The position numbers and the translations under genes were made by a program. The notes beneath the pieces are model-generated. The model did not search any database and was not told the origin of the DNA. It was given only the letters and a program-made list of their open reading frames with translations. A DNA stretch of 64,000 nucleotides from Ceratopteris richardii (Eukaryota > Streptophyta > Polypodiopsida > Polypodiales > Pteridaceae): positions 85,329,342 to 85,393,341 of the forward strand of contig CM035407.1 of assembly GCA_020310875.1 (NCBI GenBank), in the 5' to 3' direction. Positions 30,004 through 41,629 of this stretch are shown one piece after another; the stretch's first letter is position 1; every line of letters starts with the position of its first letter.

Positions 30004-32560
30004 CTACTCTATCATCATGGGTTTGGCCTATCTGGTCTACCCTTTTTAGACAATCTGGTGCTTCTATCTCAAAGCTATCTCAGGCCTCGGCAGTGACATG
30101 CCTGCTAGGTACTGGCATAGGCTCATATGGTTCTTCATAACTTATCTTTGACTAGTATTTCCACCAATGTGTAAGGTTCAGGGCCTTCAATTGGAGAGGG
30201 TGGCCTCTCATATGGTAGGATTCTTGCTTGTAGTTCTTCGACCTATTTCCTGAGGGCTTCCACTTGCTATGTAGGCTAAGGGGGAATGGTGGGATCCTGG
30301 TGAGATGTGCTGACAGTGGCTAACTGCTTTTTGAGTTCTACACATTCTTATTCCAGCTTTTCATATGACTCTAAAAAGTTGGCATGTTCCTCAAGTAGTA
30401 TCCTTATGTATTCTTGGGGAACAACTTGATACTTTGTAGGAATAATCTCTGCACCTGGGGTCCCTTCCATAGCACCTTCAAGGTTGTCTTGGTTTTGTTA
30501 TTGCAACCGCTTCTTCTCTTCTAATGCCGCAAACATGTGCTTCCTGAGAAGCCCTAGGTTTCTTCAAATATTTGCATTAGTGAGATTTTTCTCGTGAAGC
30601 ATTATCTCCAAGTCCTTGATGGCTTGAGCATCCATATTTGATGTCTTGGCCTCCAGTTTTGTATGAGCTTTCTGTAAGGTGAAGTATTCCACCTGAAGGG
30701 CTTTATTACCAACTTCCAAAGATGTGACTCTTGCTTGCAATCTTTGCAATTTTTCCTGGAAAGTAGCATTCCGAACTTCTAGTCTTTGGTAATCTTGTTG
30801 TAACTATGCAACACATTGAATTATTGTATTGAATGTGTTATTTACAATATGAGATGCAAAGGGGGTAGGGTGGAGTGTAGGGGGAATGGGAATGGGGATG
30901 GGAATGGTGGATGTTGTGTTTAATAAGGAGGTGGGTGCAGATGAAGTTAGTGGTAGGGGGATGGGGGATGGTGGAATTATGGGAGGAGGGGGAGGTGCGG
31001 TGGATGGTGAAATGTCCATAGGGTTGGATAGTGTGGTACGTGCTGGAGCTACCATGTAAGTGGGGATGGTAGGTGAAGTGATCATGGTGTGTGTGTGTGT
31101 GTGTACAGTGAAGTGGAAGTAAGTTTTTATGAGCCTAACATGTGTGGAGTGGGGACACAAATGAAACTCTCCATAAAAGACATGTAATGGGGTGGGGCTA
31201 TGGTTGCAATTGAAGTGTAGGGAAAGATGGAGGAGGCAAATGGGAAGTATGGATTAGGGGGAAGAGGCATGTGTGAATAGGGAATTGCAGGGATACCTAA
31301 ACTACCTTTGATGGATCTTGGGTGTCCTGCTATGCTAGGTATCATGGGGTGTCCAATGATGGGATCGACAGGCAAAAATGGGGATGTGAAAAGAGGGTTG
31401 GTAATATAAGAAAAGAGTGTGTCCTATGGGGTTGGTTCATGGAAGGAAAAGGATGTTGATGAGGCTCGGGTTTGGGTAATGGTTGTTATTACTATAGCAA
31501 TTTCATTAGTGGTTGATAGCAAAGGTGGGGGTGATGGAGGAGATGGGGCTTGTTGGGGTGAGATTGGGGATGTTTGTACAAATGACTCTGTAGTAAGATT
31601 GATGGTGGCCATCGATGTAGCAGTCGGTTCAATGGTTGCTTCAGGTTTAGATAACAGTATTCATATGTTTTTGCCTAGCCAAGGCCTTGTTTGCACTCTA
31701 CATTTGTCATACCGAATCGATTGTCGGATTGCTATGTGCACATCCTCTTGAAATCCTAGTGACTCTGTTAAAAATTTGAGTGTATGAATGAAATGAGGAT
31801 CCACTCCTTCGTCTGCAAGCATCTGTTCTATTAGGGCTTGGCCAGATGCGAATGAAATTCTACGACTTTCTTGCACCACCTTGGTTGTGTTGCATAACTG
31901 TTGTAACTAGGCTATACACACCTGAGCACTTGCAAGTTCAGGCATGTTTTGTTCCTCTTCTAGATGTCTTCCTTTGTGTTCATCATTTTCTAGTTCAAAT
32001 TCTTTGTCCTCATAATCATCTTCACCTTATTCGTCCTCATTGACTATAGTAATAAGTACTTGAGAGGTGGTTGCTTGTGGTTGAGAACATTCCATCAGTT
32101 GTTCCTCAGCTCACTGAAGATTCACTTCTCTTAAAATTTGCTCACAATCCTCATTAGTGAGCTCTTCCAAATGTGCCCCTCCAGGGAACTCAAGGTCTAT
32201 GGGGACTAGTGGAAATATCAAGTTTGGACCTTCACTGCTGCATCTCGGAAGGTGTAGTGTAAATGGGCATACACATCAAGATGGGGGAGTGACATTTGGG
32301 GTCAATGTTGCTCCTCGTGGTTGATCACATGGTACTTGTACTACTCCTCCCATCCTTTTGGAAGGGGTTCGTGTGGATATTTGGCCCTTGAATTGTTGTA
32401 ATCTATTCCACATTAAGGCCCTCTGGATTGGAATATCATAAGCCAAACATCTATGAATGATCCTAGTCAATGCACAACTTCCATAGAGGACTGACTTGTG
32501 CGACCATTGCTTGTGTGCCAAGTGTGTCTGATCATCCATTTGTTGTGATTTTGGGTTTGC
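30004..32560 (-). pseudogene. decayed ORF3 of an Athila-type element
   Basis: Minus-strand homologue of the 1446-aa ORF3 at 55180-59520, covering about residues 260-1090. Matches: THLAHKQWSHKSVLYGSCAL and CLAYDIPIQRALMWNRLQQF at 32280-32540; VDPHFIHTLKFLTESLG and the proline/threonine-rich stretch at 30850-31880; the coiled coil (QRLQARVTSLEVGNKALQVE) at 30564-30750; and SYEEPYEPMPVPS...VDQIGQTHDDRV at 30004-30140. Frames are broken many times. The N-terminal and C-terminal parts are missing at both junctions. Confidence 0.85.
31088..31106. repeat. GT microsatellite
   Basis: About eight GT units inside the decayed ORF3; slippage in a coding pseudogene. Confidence 0.7.
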
Positions 32561-32619
32561 TTTGAAGTTGACCCTCAGGGGGGACTAGGAAACCAAGGGG
32601 GCTCCAAAGGATTTTGAGC

Positions 32620-34435
32620 AATAGAAAGGAAAAATTGGGACTAGAAGCCAAGGCTAATGAACTTGAGATCTAAAAGACACTTATGCAAAGATAGGCAAAG
32701 CATTAGATCTTCTGAGGCTAGTTTCAACCATACAGCTAGGTCGTGGGCACAACAACTTAGTGGTTATCCCTACACACTAAGTTCTAAAACAAGTGACTCA
32801 GAAATGTCCTTTAGCATGGAAAGACCCACACGTAGCTCACGTACTACCTATTTACAGACACCAAAAGTTCCCTATAAGACCCAATTGGAATATATTTGGA
32901 CTAATTGATTAGTTGCTTGCATCTATGAGAATGGTGTGAGGCGATCAGTGGTCCAACTCAAAAATCCAGATGAACCCTTTGGACTTGAACACCTAGTGGT
33001 CAAGTTTAAAGAGGGCTCATACATTGATAAGGAAGGAACCATGTATGTGGTCACCAACTTACTAGACAGGACAGATGAGCCTTTGGAAATGTCATTCCTG
33101 AGAATGAGATCGGAGACCTAGAGCAAGGAGGTGTAGGACGAGAAACCAAGACTCCTAGAGGCAATTCAATTTTGACTAGAGTGATCACTCCAGATTGGAT
33201 CCCTCAAGACAACAAAATCATAGAACTATTCTTGAATAGAGAAACAAAGGAGGCCTTTTGGAGATTCAAGCTAGATCAATCCAACCCAATAGTCACCATC
33301 CATGAGTTCAAAGATCCTGAGATTCCAGACAAAGTTGTCTATCTGGATAACACATTAGAGAGAATGTTCTTGGTATCAGAGCATGACAAGCATGCATACA
33401 CTTGGCAAGGTGAATTTATTTTCCCTCCACCAAGATCTAATGTTTCCCATGGCTTCCAAGGAGTAGGATTATCCAAGGCTCATGAAGACCTGAGGGAAAG
33501 TGTCAGAGAGAGACTTGAGGTAAGCTTTGCAAACACTATGGGTAGAGACTGATCAAGAATTGAAAATGAAAGACCTGAAAGAGGGAGACATGGAGCACAT
33601 AGGCATCAAAGAGATGAACATGATTTTCCATTGCTAGACCCTGAGAGCATCCAAGAACCCTTAGACCCTCTCAAGTGGTCAAGGCAATGAAGAACCACTT
33701 TGATGGGTCAGGAGATCCTTATGATCACGTGATCGAGTTCAAACAATTGTTAAGAGCTAAACAAGTTTAGGACTTGTTCACACAGAGGCATTTGGATTGA
33801 CCCTCAAGAGTACTGCTTTAGCTTGGTTTCAACCTCTAAATAGTCACGATTACCAAAACATAGGTCAACTGCTAGAGGAATTCATTGTAGAATTTTCCAC
33901 GAGTGGTATCAGACATAACACATCATCCTTGATCCATAGCTTCAAGCAGACACCCCACAAAATAGTGCGACTTGCAGGAAGATAGTTTAGATAGTACTTA
34001 GAAAGATTCCCTATCCTATAGTTACCCACACCAACCAAACAAGTGGCCTTATTCTTAGATGGCTTACTAAGCACCAAGTTAATACCATATGTGTACTTGA
34101 AAGAGCCTAGATCCATAGAGAAGTGTGTGCGAATGTGCATTGACATAGAAGACAACTTGGGCGAGGAGTTACGACTGTCCAAACTCTATAAGGATTCTAA
34201 AAGTTCCACTAGTCATACCTCAAGAACCTCCACTCAGATAGATGAGATAGTTGAGCAGGTTGCCAAGAATCTAGGAGTTCAAGATAGACAAGCACCAAGG
34301 GTCACCTCATTGAAGTGATGTTAAAGCTGTGGAGGAGACCACATGGCTAATGTTTGCCCAATGATGGCCAGCTCCAAGGAAGCCGTATGATCCATATTGC
34401 ACTATTGAGAGAAAATACACGAGCCACACAACTCA
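32620..34435 (+). pseudogene. Athila-type gag, decayed (+)
   Basis: Homologue of the gag at 50159-51925: NLRSKRHLCKDRQSIRSSEA near 32657, VPYKTQLEYIW, KNPDEPFGLEHLVVKFKEGS, TPDWIPQDNKIIELFLNRET, KVVYLDNTLERMFLVSEHDK, then the gag domain (DPYDHVIEF, LKSTALAWFQPLNS, GIRHNTSSLIHSFKQTPHKI, QVALFLDGLLSTKLIPYVYL) and a knuckle near 34326 (C-G-G-D-H-M-A-N-V-C). Stops and frameshifts about every 200-400 bases. It follows the ORF3 copy but in opposite orientation. Confidence 0.88.
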
Positions 34436-35084
34436 ATGGCACAAAGCTCTATTTAAGTTTTCTTCAGTGATTGCATACTTCACTAGGATTTTGATCTAGC
34501 GATGCTGTGTTACTGACAAACGCAAGTCGTTATCGAACAAAGATTAACGTAATACAGAGCTTCACCGTAAACTATGGTTAACTCTAATTATCATTACCGT
34601 AAGACATTACCAGATCCTCGTGGGTTCTTGGGAGTGGTAGGGGTCTGTTAAACAGAGGCCCTGTACTATTTTCCCAAATCTTCGTTACAACATCAAGCGT
34701 GACTACTCGTCTAGCTCAGTTACTAATCAACATCAATACTTGGTTCTTAGATTCCTACATCCGAAATTCTCCAGATCAGTTTACTCGAAGAACAGAACAA
34801 TTGTCCCTTCTACAGATTCATGAACATATAATATATCAAACAGAGTGAATCAGACAGATTCACTCACCACAATACTTCCCGAGACATTCAATTAAAAGTT
34901 ACATTTACCAAAAGCAATAATCTGTATCAAATCAACTTATGCAGTACTACATTCACTTATACTAACTCAGGGTACTTCAACGGTCGAAGAGCACATAATC
35001 TTATATCTTTTTTCAAGATGCGCGTACCAACTTTTTTGCACGGATTTTGATAATTCCGGTATATCAGGCGGTCGTCTAACAGCT
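34436..35084. other. unique-looking segment between inverted gag copies
   Basis: No coding homology or LTR recognised in 650 bases. It separates a plus-strand and a minus-strand copy of the same gag. Confidence 0.45.
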
Positions 35085-36250
35085 ATCTGAATCTTTATAG
35101 ATTTTTGAAAGCTCTAATTCCTCCCCTAGATTATCCTCAATGTCTATGCACATGCAGACACACTCTTCTATGGATCTAGGGTCCTTCAAGTACACATAGG
35201 ATCTCAATTTGATACTTAACAATCCATCTAGAAATAATGCCACTTGTTTGGTTGGCGTGGCTAACTCTGGAACAAGGCATCTCTCTAGGTATTGTCTAAA
35301 CCTTCTTCGTGCAAGTCTAATCATTTCCTGAGGTGTCTATTTGAAGCTATGTATTAGTGAGGAAGTATTGTGTCTGATGCCACTTTTGGAGAATTTTGTG
35401 ATTAATGCTTCTAGCAATTTGTCTATATTCTTGACCAACCTTGATGTAGTGGTTAGATCCATATTAAGGATGTGTTCTTGAGAGTTAGACCAAAGGCATT
35501 GTACTAAGTGAATAGATCCTCGACTTGTTAAGCTCTCAATACATGTCTAAAATCCACTACATGATTGTATGGATCTCCGGTGCCATCGAAGCAATTCTTC
35601 ATGGATTTAACCAATTGGGTAGGTCTCAAGATTTTGAAGTGTTCTCTTAGCCTTGGTAGAGGGAATTCATCTGCATTTCTTTGATTTCTTGGGCCTCTAT
35701 GCCTCTCGTTTTCCATTCTATCCATGTCTGTTCTCCTTCTTTCTCTTCCTACTAGGTTAGCAAAGCTTACCTTGTGTCTATCTCTACTCCCATCCCTCTG
35801 AGCTCCATGAGCTTGGGATGTTCCAACTCCTTGGTGCCCATAAGAGACCTTGGACCTTGGTTGGGGAAAAACAAATTCACCCTTCCAAGTGTAGCATGCC
35901 TACCATGTTATGTTATCACGAACACTCTCTCTGATGTGTTGTCTAAATAGACCACTTTTCTTGGGGTTTCACGATCTTTAAATTTGTATATCATATTGCT
36001 CCCTAATTTGCTAGGTTGATCGGTCTTAAACCTATAAAAGGCTTCATCTATCTCCCTATTCCAGAACGGTTCTACACCTTTGTTATCTTGGGGAGTCCAT
36101 TTAGGTGTGAGTATCATGGTTAAGACCGATTTACCTCTTGGGGTTCTTGGTTCTCTTCCTAAATTCCATTGCTCTATGTCACTTATCTCAGTCTTTGGGA
36201 TTATATTGCCGAATTCATGTGTTCTATTTGGCTGATTAGTGACTACATAT
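35085..36250 (-). pseudogene. Athila-type gag, decayed (-)
   Basis: Homologue of about 50560-51710 in reverse: GNVIPEAD-like start near 36200, TPKWTPQDNKGVEPFWNREI, KVVYLDNTSERVFVIT, RGPRNQRNADEFPLPRLREH, PTQLVKSMKNCFDGTGDPYN, RRRFRQYLERCLVPELATPT, KQVALFLDGLLSIKLRSYVY, IDIEDNLGEELELSKIYKDS. Closer to the intact gag at 50.2 kb than the plus-strand copy is. Cut at 36250 by the LTR of copia-D. Confidence 0.88.
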
Positions 36251-36655
36251 TGTTGATGACATGATTGCTCCTACTTCATCTACATTTGTATCTGCATGCG
36301 TGCATCTCCATTTTGTATCCAGGAGGCACTCCATTTCTAATCTATTTCCATTTTATATTGTATTTGCTTTGTATTTGGGTACCTTGCCATGTGCTTCTAC
36401 CAGTTGTATTCATTCTCCTTTCAGGATACTTATCCCATATATGATGTACTTTTGAGAGCCCCTCCCAAATCTATATAAGGAGGGCCTCTCCCCTCATTTG
36501 TACTTAGTTAGAAGCTTGAGGAGCCTACTCCATGCTCCTCACAAGCTCATTTCTAATCCACATGATTTTACCCATTTCCTTTTGTGTCTCACACATTCTT
36601 TGTTTTGTGAGAGTACTTTACTTTTCATTTTGCTTCCCCGTGAGTACTCTCTACA
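36251..36655 (+). repeat. 5' LTR of copia-D
   Basis: 405 bp, TGTTGATGACATG...CTCTACA, with a TATA box (CTATATAAGG) at 36471-36480. A primer-binding site follows directly. Confidence 0.88.
36471..36480 (+). promoter_or_regulatory. TATA box of copia-D LTR
   Basis: CTATATAAGG, about 175 bases before the LTR end; the best TATA match in the window. Confidence 0.6.
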
Positions 36656-36669
36656 TGGTATCAGAGTGC
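36656..36669 (+). other. primer-binding site (initiator Met tRNA)
   Basis: TGGTATCAGAGTGC, immediately after the LTR's terminal CA. Confidence 0.92.
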
Positions 36670-38578
36670 TAGGTGGAGGTCTTGGTGGTGCATTTGGCGG
36701 TGATTTTGGTGGTGGTGGTGCACTATTTTGGTGGTGTGCTTTCTCCTCATTGAGAAAAGCCTTTTGCCATCAATTTTTGGGATTCATTCTGCCCATTTGC
36801 CCACCCTCCCACCCGTTTTCTTCATCTGTTTGTCCAACATTTACCCCCATTTTCCATCCCTCCCACCCTTCTATTTGGCAATATTTTGTGATCATTTTAG
36901 TGGTCATTTACCATTGATTTTGTATCTCAACTACTTTCAAGTGTTTATAAACGCTTTATCGTATGCTCCTTATTTTTTTTCTTGTTTGATGTGCCAATGG
37001 AAATATCTGCAGGCATAGTGAAAATATCATGTTCATTCATTTGCATAAGTTTTAATTTATATCCTAAGGAAGGTACGAAGAAGAGATCATCCTCGTGTAG
37101 AAGTCATCCTCTAGGATGCTGATATCACCTCGGTGAAGCACAAAAACGTTACTGGGAAATCCTTCAGTTGGTGGTGGTTTCCATTGCCATTATACACCAA
37201 CAATCTGTGTGTGCCTCCTTTTCAGCACCACCTGGGTAACCATCCATTAGCTGGGTATTCGGTACAGTTGACACATTCTGATTTGCAGCTGCCACGCATC
37301 GCAAGGGTCAGTAACTGGAAGCATTGGTGATCCCTCGCATCTGCAAGGAGCTCATATACACCTCGTTTCCAATAGAAAGCTTAAGTTTGCAGCTGTCAAT
37401 AGAACGTGTTCTGCCTCGCAAGCCTTCGATAGAAGGGCAGACAGACTGGAGAGAAGAGAAGGATTGCACAGCTGCCATTACACATGAAAAAGTTGCGAGC
37501 CTAACGTACGCCAACTACGAGTTGTGCTTTCTATTCCTTGGCTTCCTGCAGCGGGATGGCATCCGTCGTTTCCTCGCTCGTAGATGTAGCTCATGGGTCA
37601 TAAAAAAAATCCAACGATCGATATTCTTCTGCTCTTCGGCCCATACACAACACATAGGCGCTGCCTTTTTGCATCACTCAACCACAAGGTCTCTGTACTC
37701 CTAGGAGACATCTAATGTGCATACATCCAGTTTGTATCTCTCTCTATCAGAGAGAGAGAGAGAGAGCATTCACACTATGCACCTACTGCTGGTGAAAGCA
37801 AACACAAGAGCTCCCCTGACGACAGCAGCTCAGCATGAATAAGGGGAGTCGGGACCAGCATCTCTGTCACGAAGAGATAAAGGATTCTCTTTGCGCCAGT
37901 CTCACAAAGTCATAGAGCGTCTCTGTGCAAGGTCTGAAGACAAATCTCCACACGATCGTTAGATTGGATGTGTTTTTCACAAAGATTGACATCATTAATG
38001 ATGCCAATTGTTGCTTACAATGCGTAGAAATTTTGTTGTTGATGGTTTTGATAACGTTCAGTACACTAACCTGATTGGACGTTAATGATATATTGTAGAC
38101 CTTCATTGCATTCAGTTCACGCTACCAAGACTCTGGAAATCACGTGATTTAGACATGTCCGTGATCCATGCAGAGATACCTGATACGTCCTTTGTCGATT
38201 TTTGCTTCAGATATGCCAAAGCAATGGATTAACTTTGGGACCACATATCTCTTGCGCCATTTAGGATAGTACAGTCATACATGTTATAAGAACAAGTCAT
38301 CAAAGGCTTTTGTGATTTGCATGTTCCCTCGTTCACTGCATCACTCACTTTAATCTGAGTGCATGCATCATGGGGTCCCATGGTATGTTTTATGATATAG
38401 AACTGCCTTCCATTCATTTGCATGACATAACTTCATTGATCTCCAAGTTTGATGCCAGAATGCAAGTCCTTATCGAATGTTCTTTTTGTTCCAAATTTAT
38501 GTATGAATCTACTTTCCATCAAGGCCATTACAGATCAGGACAAACAAGTATGGTTTGATAACACCTGAGTTAAGGTAG
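36670..38578. other. copia-D internal region without recognisable gag
   Basis: After a Gly-rich open stretch (GGGLGGAFGGDFGGGG) I find no copia gag or protease. From about 37040 to 38570 the sequence looks unlike a retroelement, with an AG/CT microsatellite at 37736-37766 and small frames (for example 37324-37704) without motifs. Either the element captured foreign DNA, or gag and protease have decayed beyond recognition. Confidence 0.45.
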
Positions 38579-39715
38579 TTGATCCTCATACAAAGGATGT
38601 CATTGCTCAAGGTATTGAAGAAAAGGGCATCTACAAGCTATCTTGCTTTGTATCCAAAGAATCAACCTCAAGTTTGTGGCACCAGAGATTTGGTCACACT
38701 TCTTACTTATCAAAAATCTCTTCATCCCAACTTGTGAAGGGATTGCCAAAGATCGGGCAACTTATTGATGTCTGCCAAGCTTGCACCCAAGGCAAACAAC
38801 ATAGGGCCCCAGTTCCCAAGGAAGCTTCAACACGAGCGAGGAACCCTCTAGCCCTCATCCACATGGACTTATGTGGACCCATGAACACCCCATCCTTGAG
38901 TGGATCCCTCTACTTTTATCTTCTTGTGGATGACCACTCTCGCTATATTTGGGTGTACTTTTTGAAGTCAAAGGCAGACACATTCTCGAAGTTTCAAACT
39001 TGGATCAAGGAAGTTGAGAATGAAGCTTCGACTAAAGTTAAAACCATGAGGTCAGATGGAGGTGGTGAGTTTATCAATCATGACTTTGATAACTTTCTCA
39101 ACCAAAAAGGGATCAAAAGACAAGTCACTCAGCCTCATACTCCATCCCAGAATGGAGTAGCTAAAAGAAAGATATGCAGTGTGATGGAAATGGCAAGAAC
39201 TATGCTTCATCACAAGGATCTACCCTACAGGTTCTGGGCAGAAGTCGTGCATACTACCATTCACATTCTTAATCGAGGATTTACAAGTGCATTACACAAC
39301 AAAACACCCTTCGAATCCTACCATGGAAGAAAACCAAATGTGAATTACTTTCGAGTCTTTGGTAGTGAAGCTTTTGTCCGTGTACCAAAAGAAGATAGAA
39401 ACAAGTTACAATCAAAGTCCAAGAAACACATATTCATAGGGTATAGTGACCAATCAAAGGCATACCGTCTATATGATATGGTTAACCACTCCATTACCAT
39501 TTCGAAGGATGTGATCTTCAATGAAGCTTCCACATACTCAAGAAAAGATTCAAGTACAAGACTTAGTCCACCTATCTACACTTCAAAGAGGGACTCAGTA
39601 TTTCCAAACTCCAACTCAGAAGCAAGTACTTCAAGGCATCCAAGAAGATCTCAAAGACTTATTGACAAGAGACAGCGAGAACAAATTCATTATGTCAATT
39701 ACACCTTAAGTATCT
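38579..39715 (+). pseudogene. copia-D GAG-pre-integrase and integrase, 3'-truncated
   Basis: Open for about 379 codons: LWHQRFGHTSYLSKISSSQL...CQACTQGKQH (pre-integrase), LLVDDHSRYIWVYFLKSKAD, TMRSDGGGEFINHDFDNFLN, HTPSQNGVAKRKICSVMEMA (catalytic Glu position reads K in A-K-R-K, normally E-R-K), FRVFGSEAFVRVPKEDRNKL and FIGYSDQSKAYRLYD. The frame stays open but leaves copia homology at about 39715, where it runs into the 5' leader of an Athila-type element. RT and RNase H are absent. Confidence 0.88.
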
Positions 39716-40277
39716 GTCAGGGTCTATCAATTGTGATGGACAGGCAGTCCATCACGATGGACACTGTCAATTGCGATTGATGGTGCCAATTGTGGTGGAC
39801 AGAAAAAATGCAATTTTTTTTTTTGAACTTCTTGTGGATTTGTGATGTGCAAGGCCTCTAGATTATGAATATGCACTTAGTTTTACCAAATAGTCAACTT
39901 TTCTATCAATCCTGATGGATAGAGGTCAATGCCTTGAGACTCTGTAGACATTTTCTATACCTCCTAGAGTTGCTGCAACTGTTGTGGATGCTCATACCTG
40001 CAAGAACATTCAAGAAACATGGAAAAACAAGGCAAAAGAAATTGCTATCTCACACTCTTTCACAAGTGAAAGAAGGGGAATGAGGTGGGGAAGGTGATAT
40101 GGCCGAAAAATTGAAAATTCAACGAAGATGGAGATGGAGGTGGGAGATGGTGAGGATAATGACCGTGATGATGATGGTGAAGAAAGTAAAAGAAAATAAT
40201 AAAAATAAGGAAAATACCTACAACTTTAACATCAAAACTCTACGTCTTACCATCACACGCTCGTCCTCAAAGCTCTC
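39716..40277 (-). repeat. Athila-type 5' leader, decayed (-)
   Basis: Reverse complement of about 48446-49350: the TCGCGA-type repeat at 39716-39795 and 39905-39930 (CAATTGTGATGGACAG and relatives), the CAT-rich stretch near 40130-40190, and the bases next to the primer-binding site (CGTCTTACCATCACACGCTC). The copy has far fewer 21-bp units and most CpGs have become TpG or CpA. Confidence 0.8.
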
Positions 40278-40295
40278 TCCCCGGAAATGGTGCCA
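40278..40295 (-). other. primer-binding site (tRNA-Asp type), decayed
   Basis: Minus strand TGGCACCATTTCCGGGGA, compared with TGGCGCCGTTGCCGGGGA at 48428. Confidence 0.8.
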
Positions 40296-40302
40296 AATTT
40301 GG

Positions 40303-40499
40303 TGTCACTCTAGCACAATGGCAAGTACCAACATGAGGAGATCCACCTCATAAATGTTAATGTATGGAGACGTGAGGACTAGTATGATGAGTATGAGCAA
40401 GTGATGGCATAAGTGCATGAGTGAGAAGCACACAAGCATGCGCACGCATACACATACAGGCACGCAAGGCAAGAAAAAAGAGAGGAACAATGGAGTGCT
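40303..40499 (-). repeat. Athila-type 5' LTR fragment
   Basis: Matches the last 200 bases of 47785-48419 in reverse (GTGAGAAGCACACAAGCATG and GGAGATCCACCTC-like blocks), then is cut at 40500 by the copia-C LTR. Confidence 0.8.
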
Positions 40500-41373
40500 T
40501 GTTGGTGCAGGACAATCAACAATTGATGATTGGGATAAAGTTTGAAGTCAAAGAATGAAGCAAAGACCAACAGATGAGGCTTGATGTTTAGTGCATGATC
40601 AGAATATAAAGACTTGTATATACATGTATACTAAGCTTGTAATAAAGTTCACTTATACCTTTGTATTTGTGATGAATCCGTACATGTATGGCTATATATA
40701 CTAGAATGGAGTCAGGACATATATGAGAGAAAAGATATAGAACAAGAATTGATGAGTAGAAGAAGAATATGTGTGATGAATGTAAGAGATTCCTCAATCA
40801 TATGTTTTCCATGAGAATAGAAGAAAACTTCTGGAATCTGAGTTGCGATCTTTTCTCCATCTCTCCTTCTATGTTTGATCATTTTACAAATCCTTTTGTG
40901 GATGTCTAAGTCCATAGTTAATGTGTTTATGGTCAAGATTTGAGCATCTAACTGTAATCAGCTGAGAGAATTTCAAGTAGGAACATTTACATGTGTAAAG
41001 TGAAGAAGTGAAGGCAAGAACAGCCAAAATCTTGATGGTCAATGTTTTGCTCAGATCTCCCTCCACAGTGTAAAGTTTTGAGCAAATAAGATCATTCTTT
41101 AAGTTGAAAGGTAAGCTGATTATGGCTAAAAACATTTGAATAAAAGGGGTCTAGTTTGGGAGAAGCGTGCATTAGAAGTTGCAAGTGTCAAAGTCGACTA
41201 TAGAGAAAAATAATTTTAGACATAGGTACATTGTTTGGAGCATATCGCAAGATCTACTAAATCTTTTGGAGAGTTTTAACTTGGAGAAGGTATGCAAAAC
41301 ATTAGCCAACAGCATTGTACAAAGCTTCATTTAAAACTTTACATATTTGGTCAGTCAATGAGAGAATTAAGCA
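40500..41373 (+). repeat. 5' LTR of copia-C
   Basis: 874 bp, TGTTGGTGCAGG...TTAAGCA. Homologous to 45730-46607 and, in reverse, to 47735-47784 plus 60095-60360. No clear initiator-Met primer-binding site follows, so the priming tRNA is not identified. Confidence 0.88.
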
Positions 41374-41629
41374 ACATACTTTTCTGTGTAATGACTTTAT
41401 TCACAGTTAGTTCAAAGTTTGATAATATGGCATTGGTCTTCAAAATTGGTTGCGTTTAAGCTAGAGAAGGAGGCCTGAAGCTATCAAGAAGATAAAAAGG
41501 GACTACATTCAAATTAAAGGTACATCCAGTATTCACAAAGCTCGAAGAATTTATTGCATAGGTGAAGAAAAGATGGGAGATTCTCTGTAGATAGAGAAAT
41601 TGGATAGAGAAAACTAACCTACTTGGTCA
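41374..41629. other. copia-C leader
   Basis: Region between LTR and gag; nothing recognised. Confidence 0.5.

Noticed and set aside
36656-36669. tRNA gene at TGGTATCAGAG sites (also 28233 and 9201)
   Set aside because: Only the tRNA-complementary primer-binding stretch is present, next to LTR ends.
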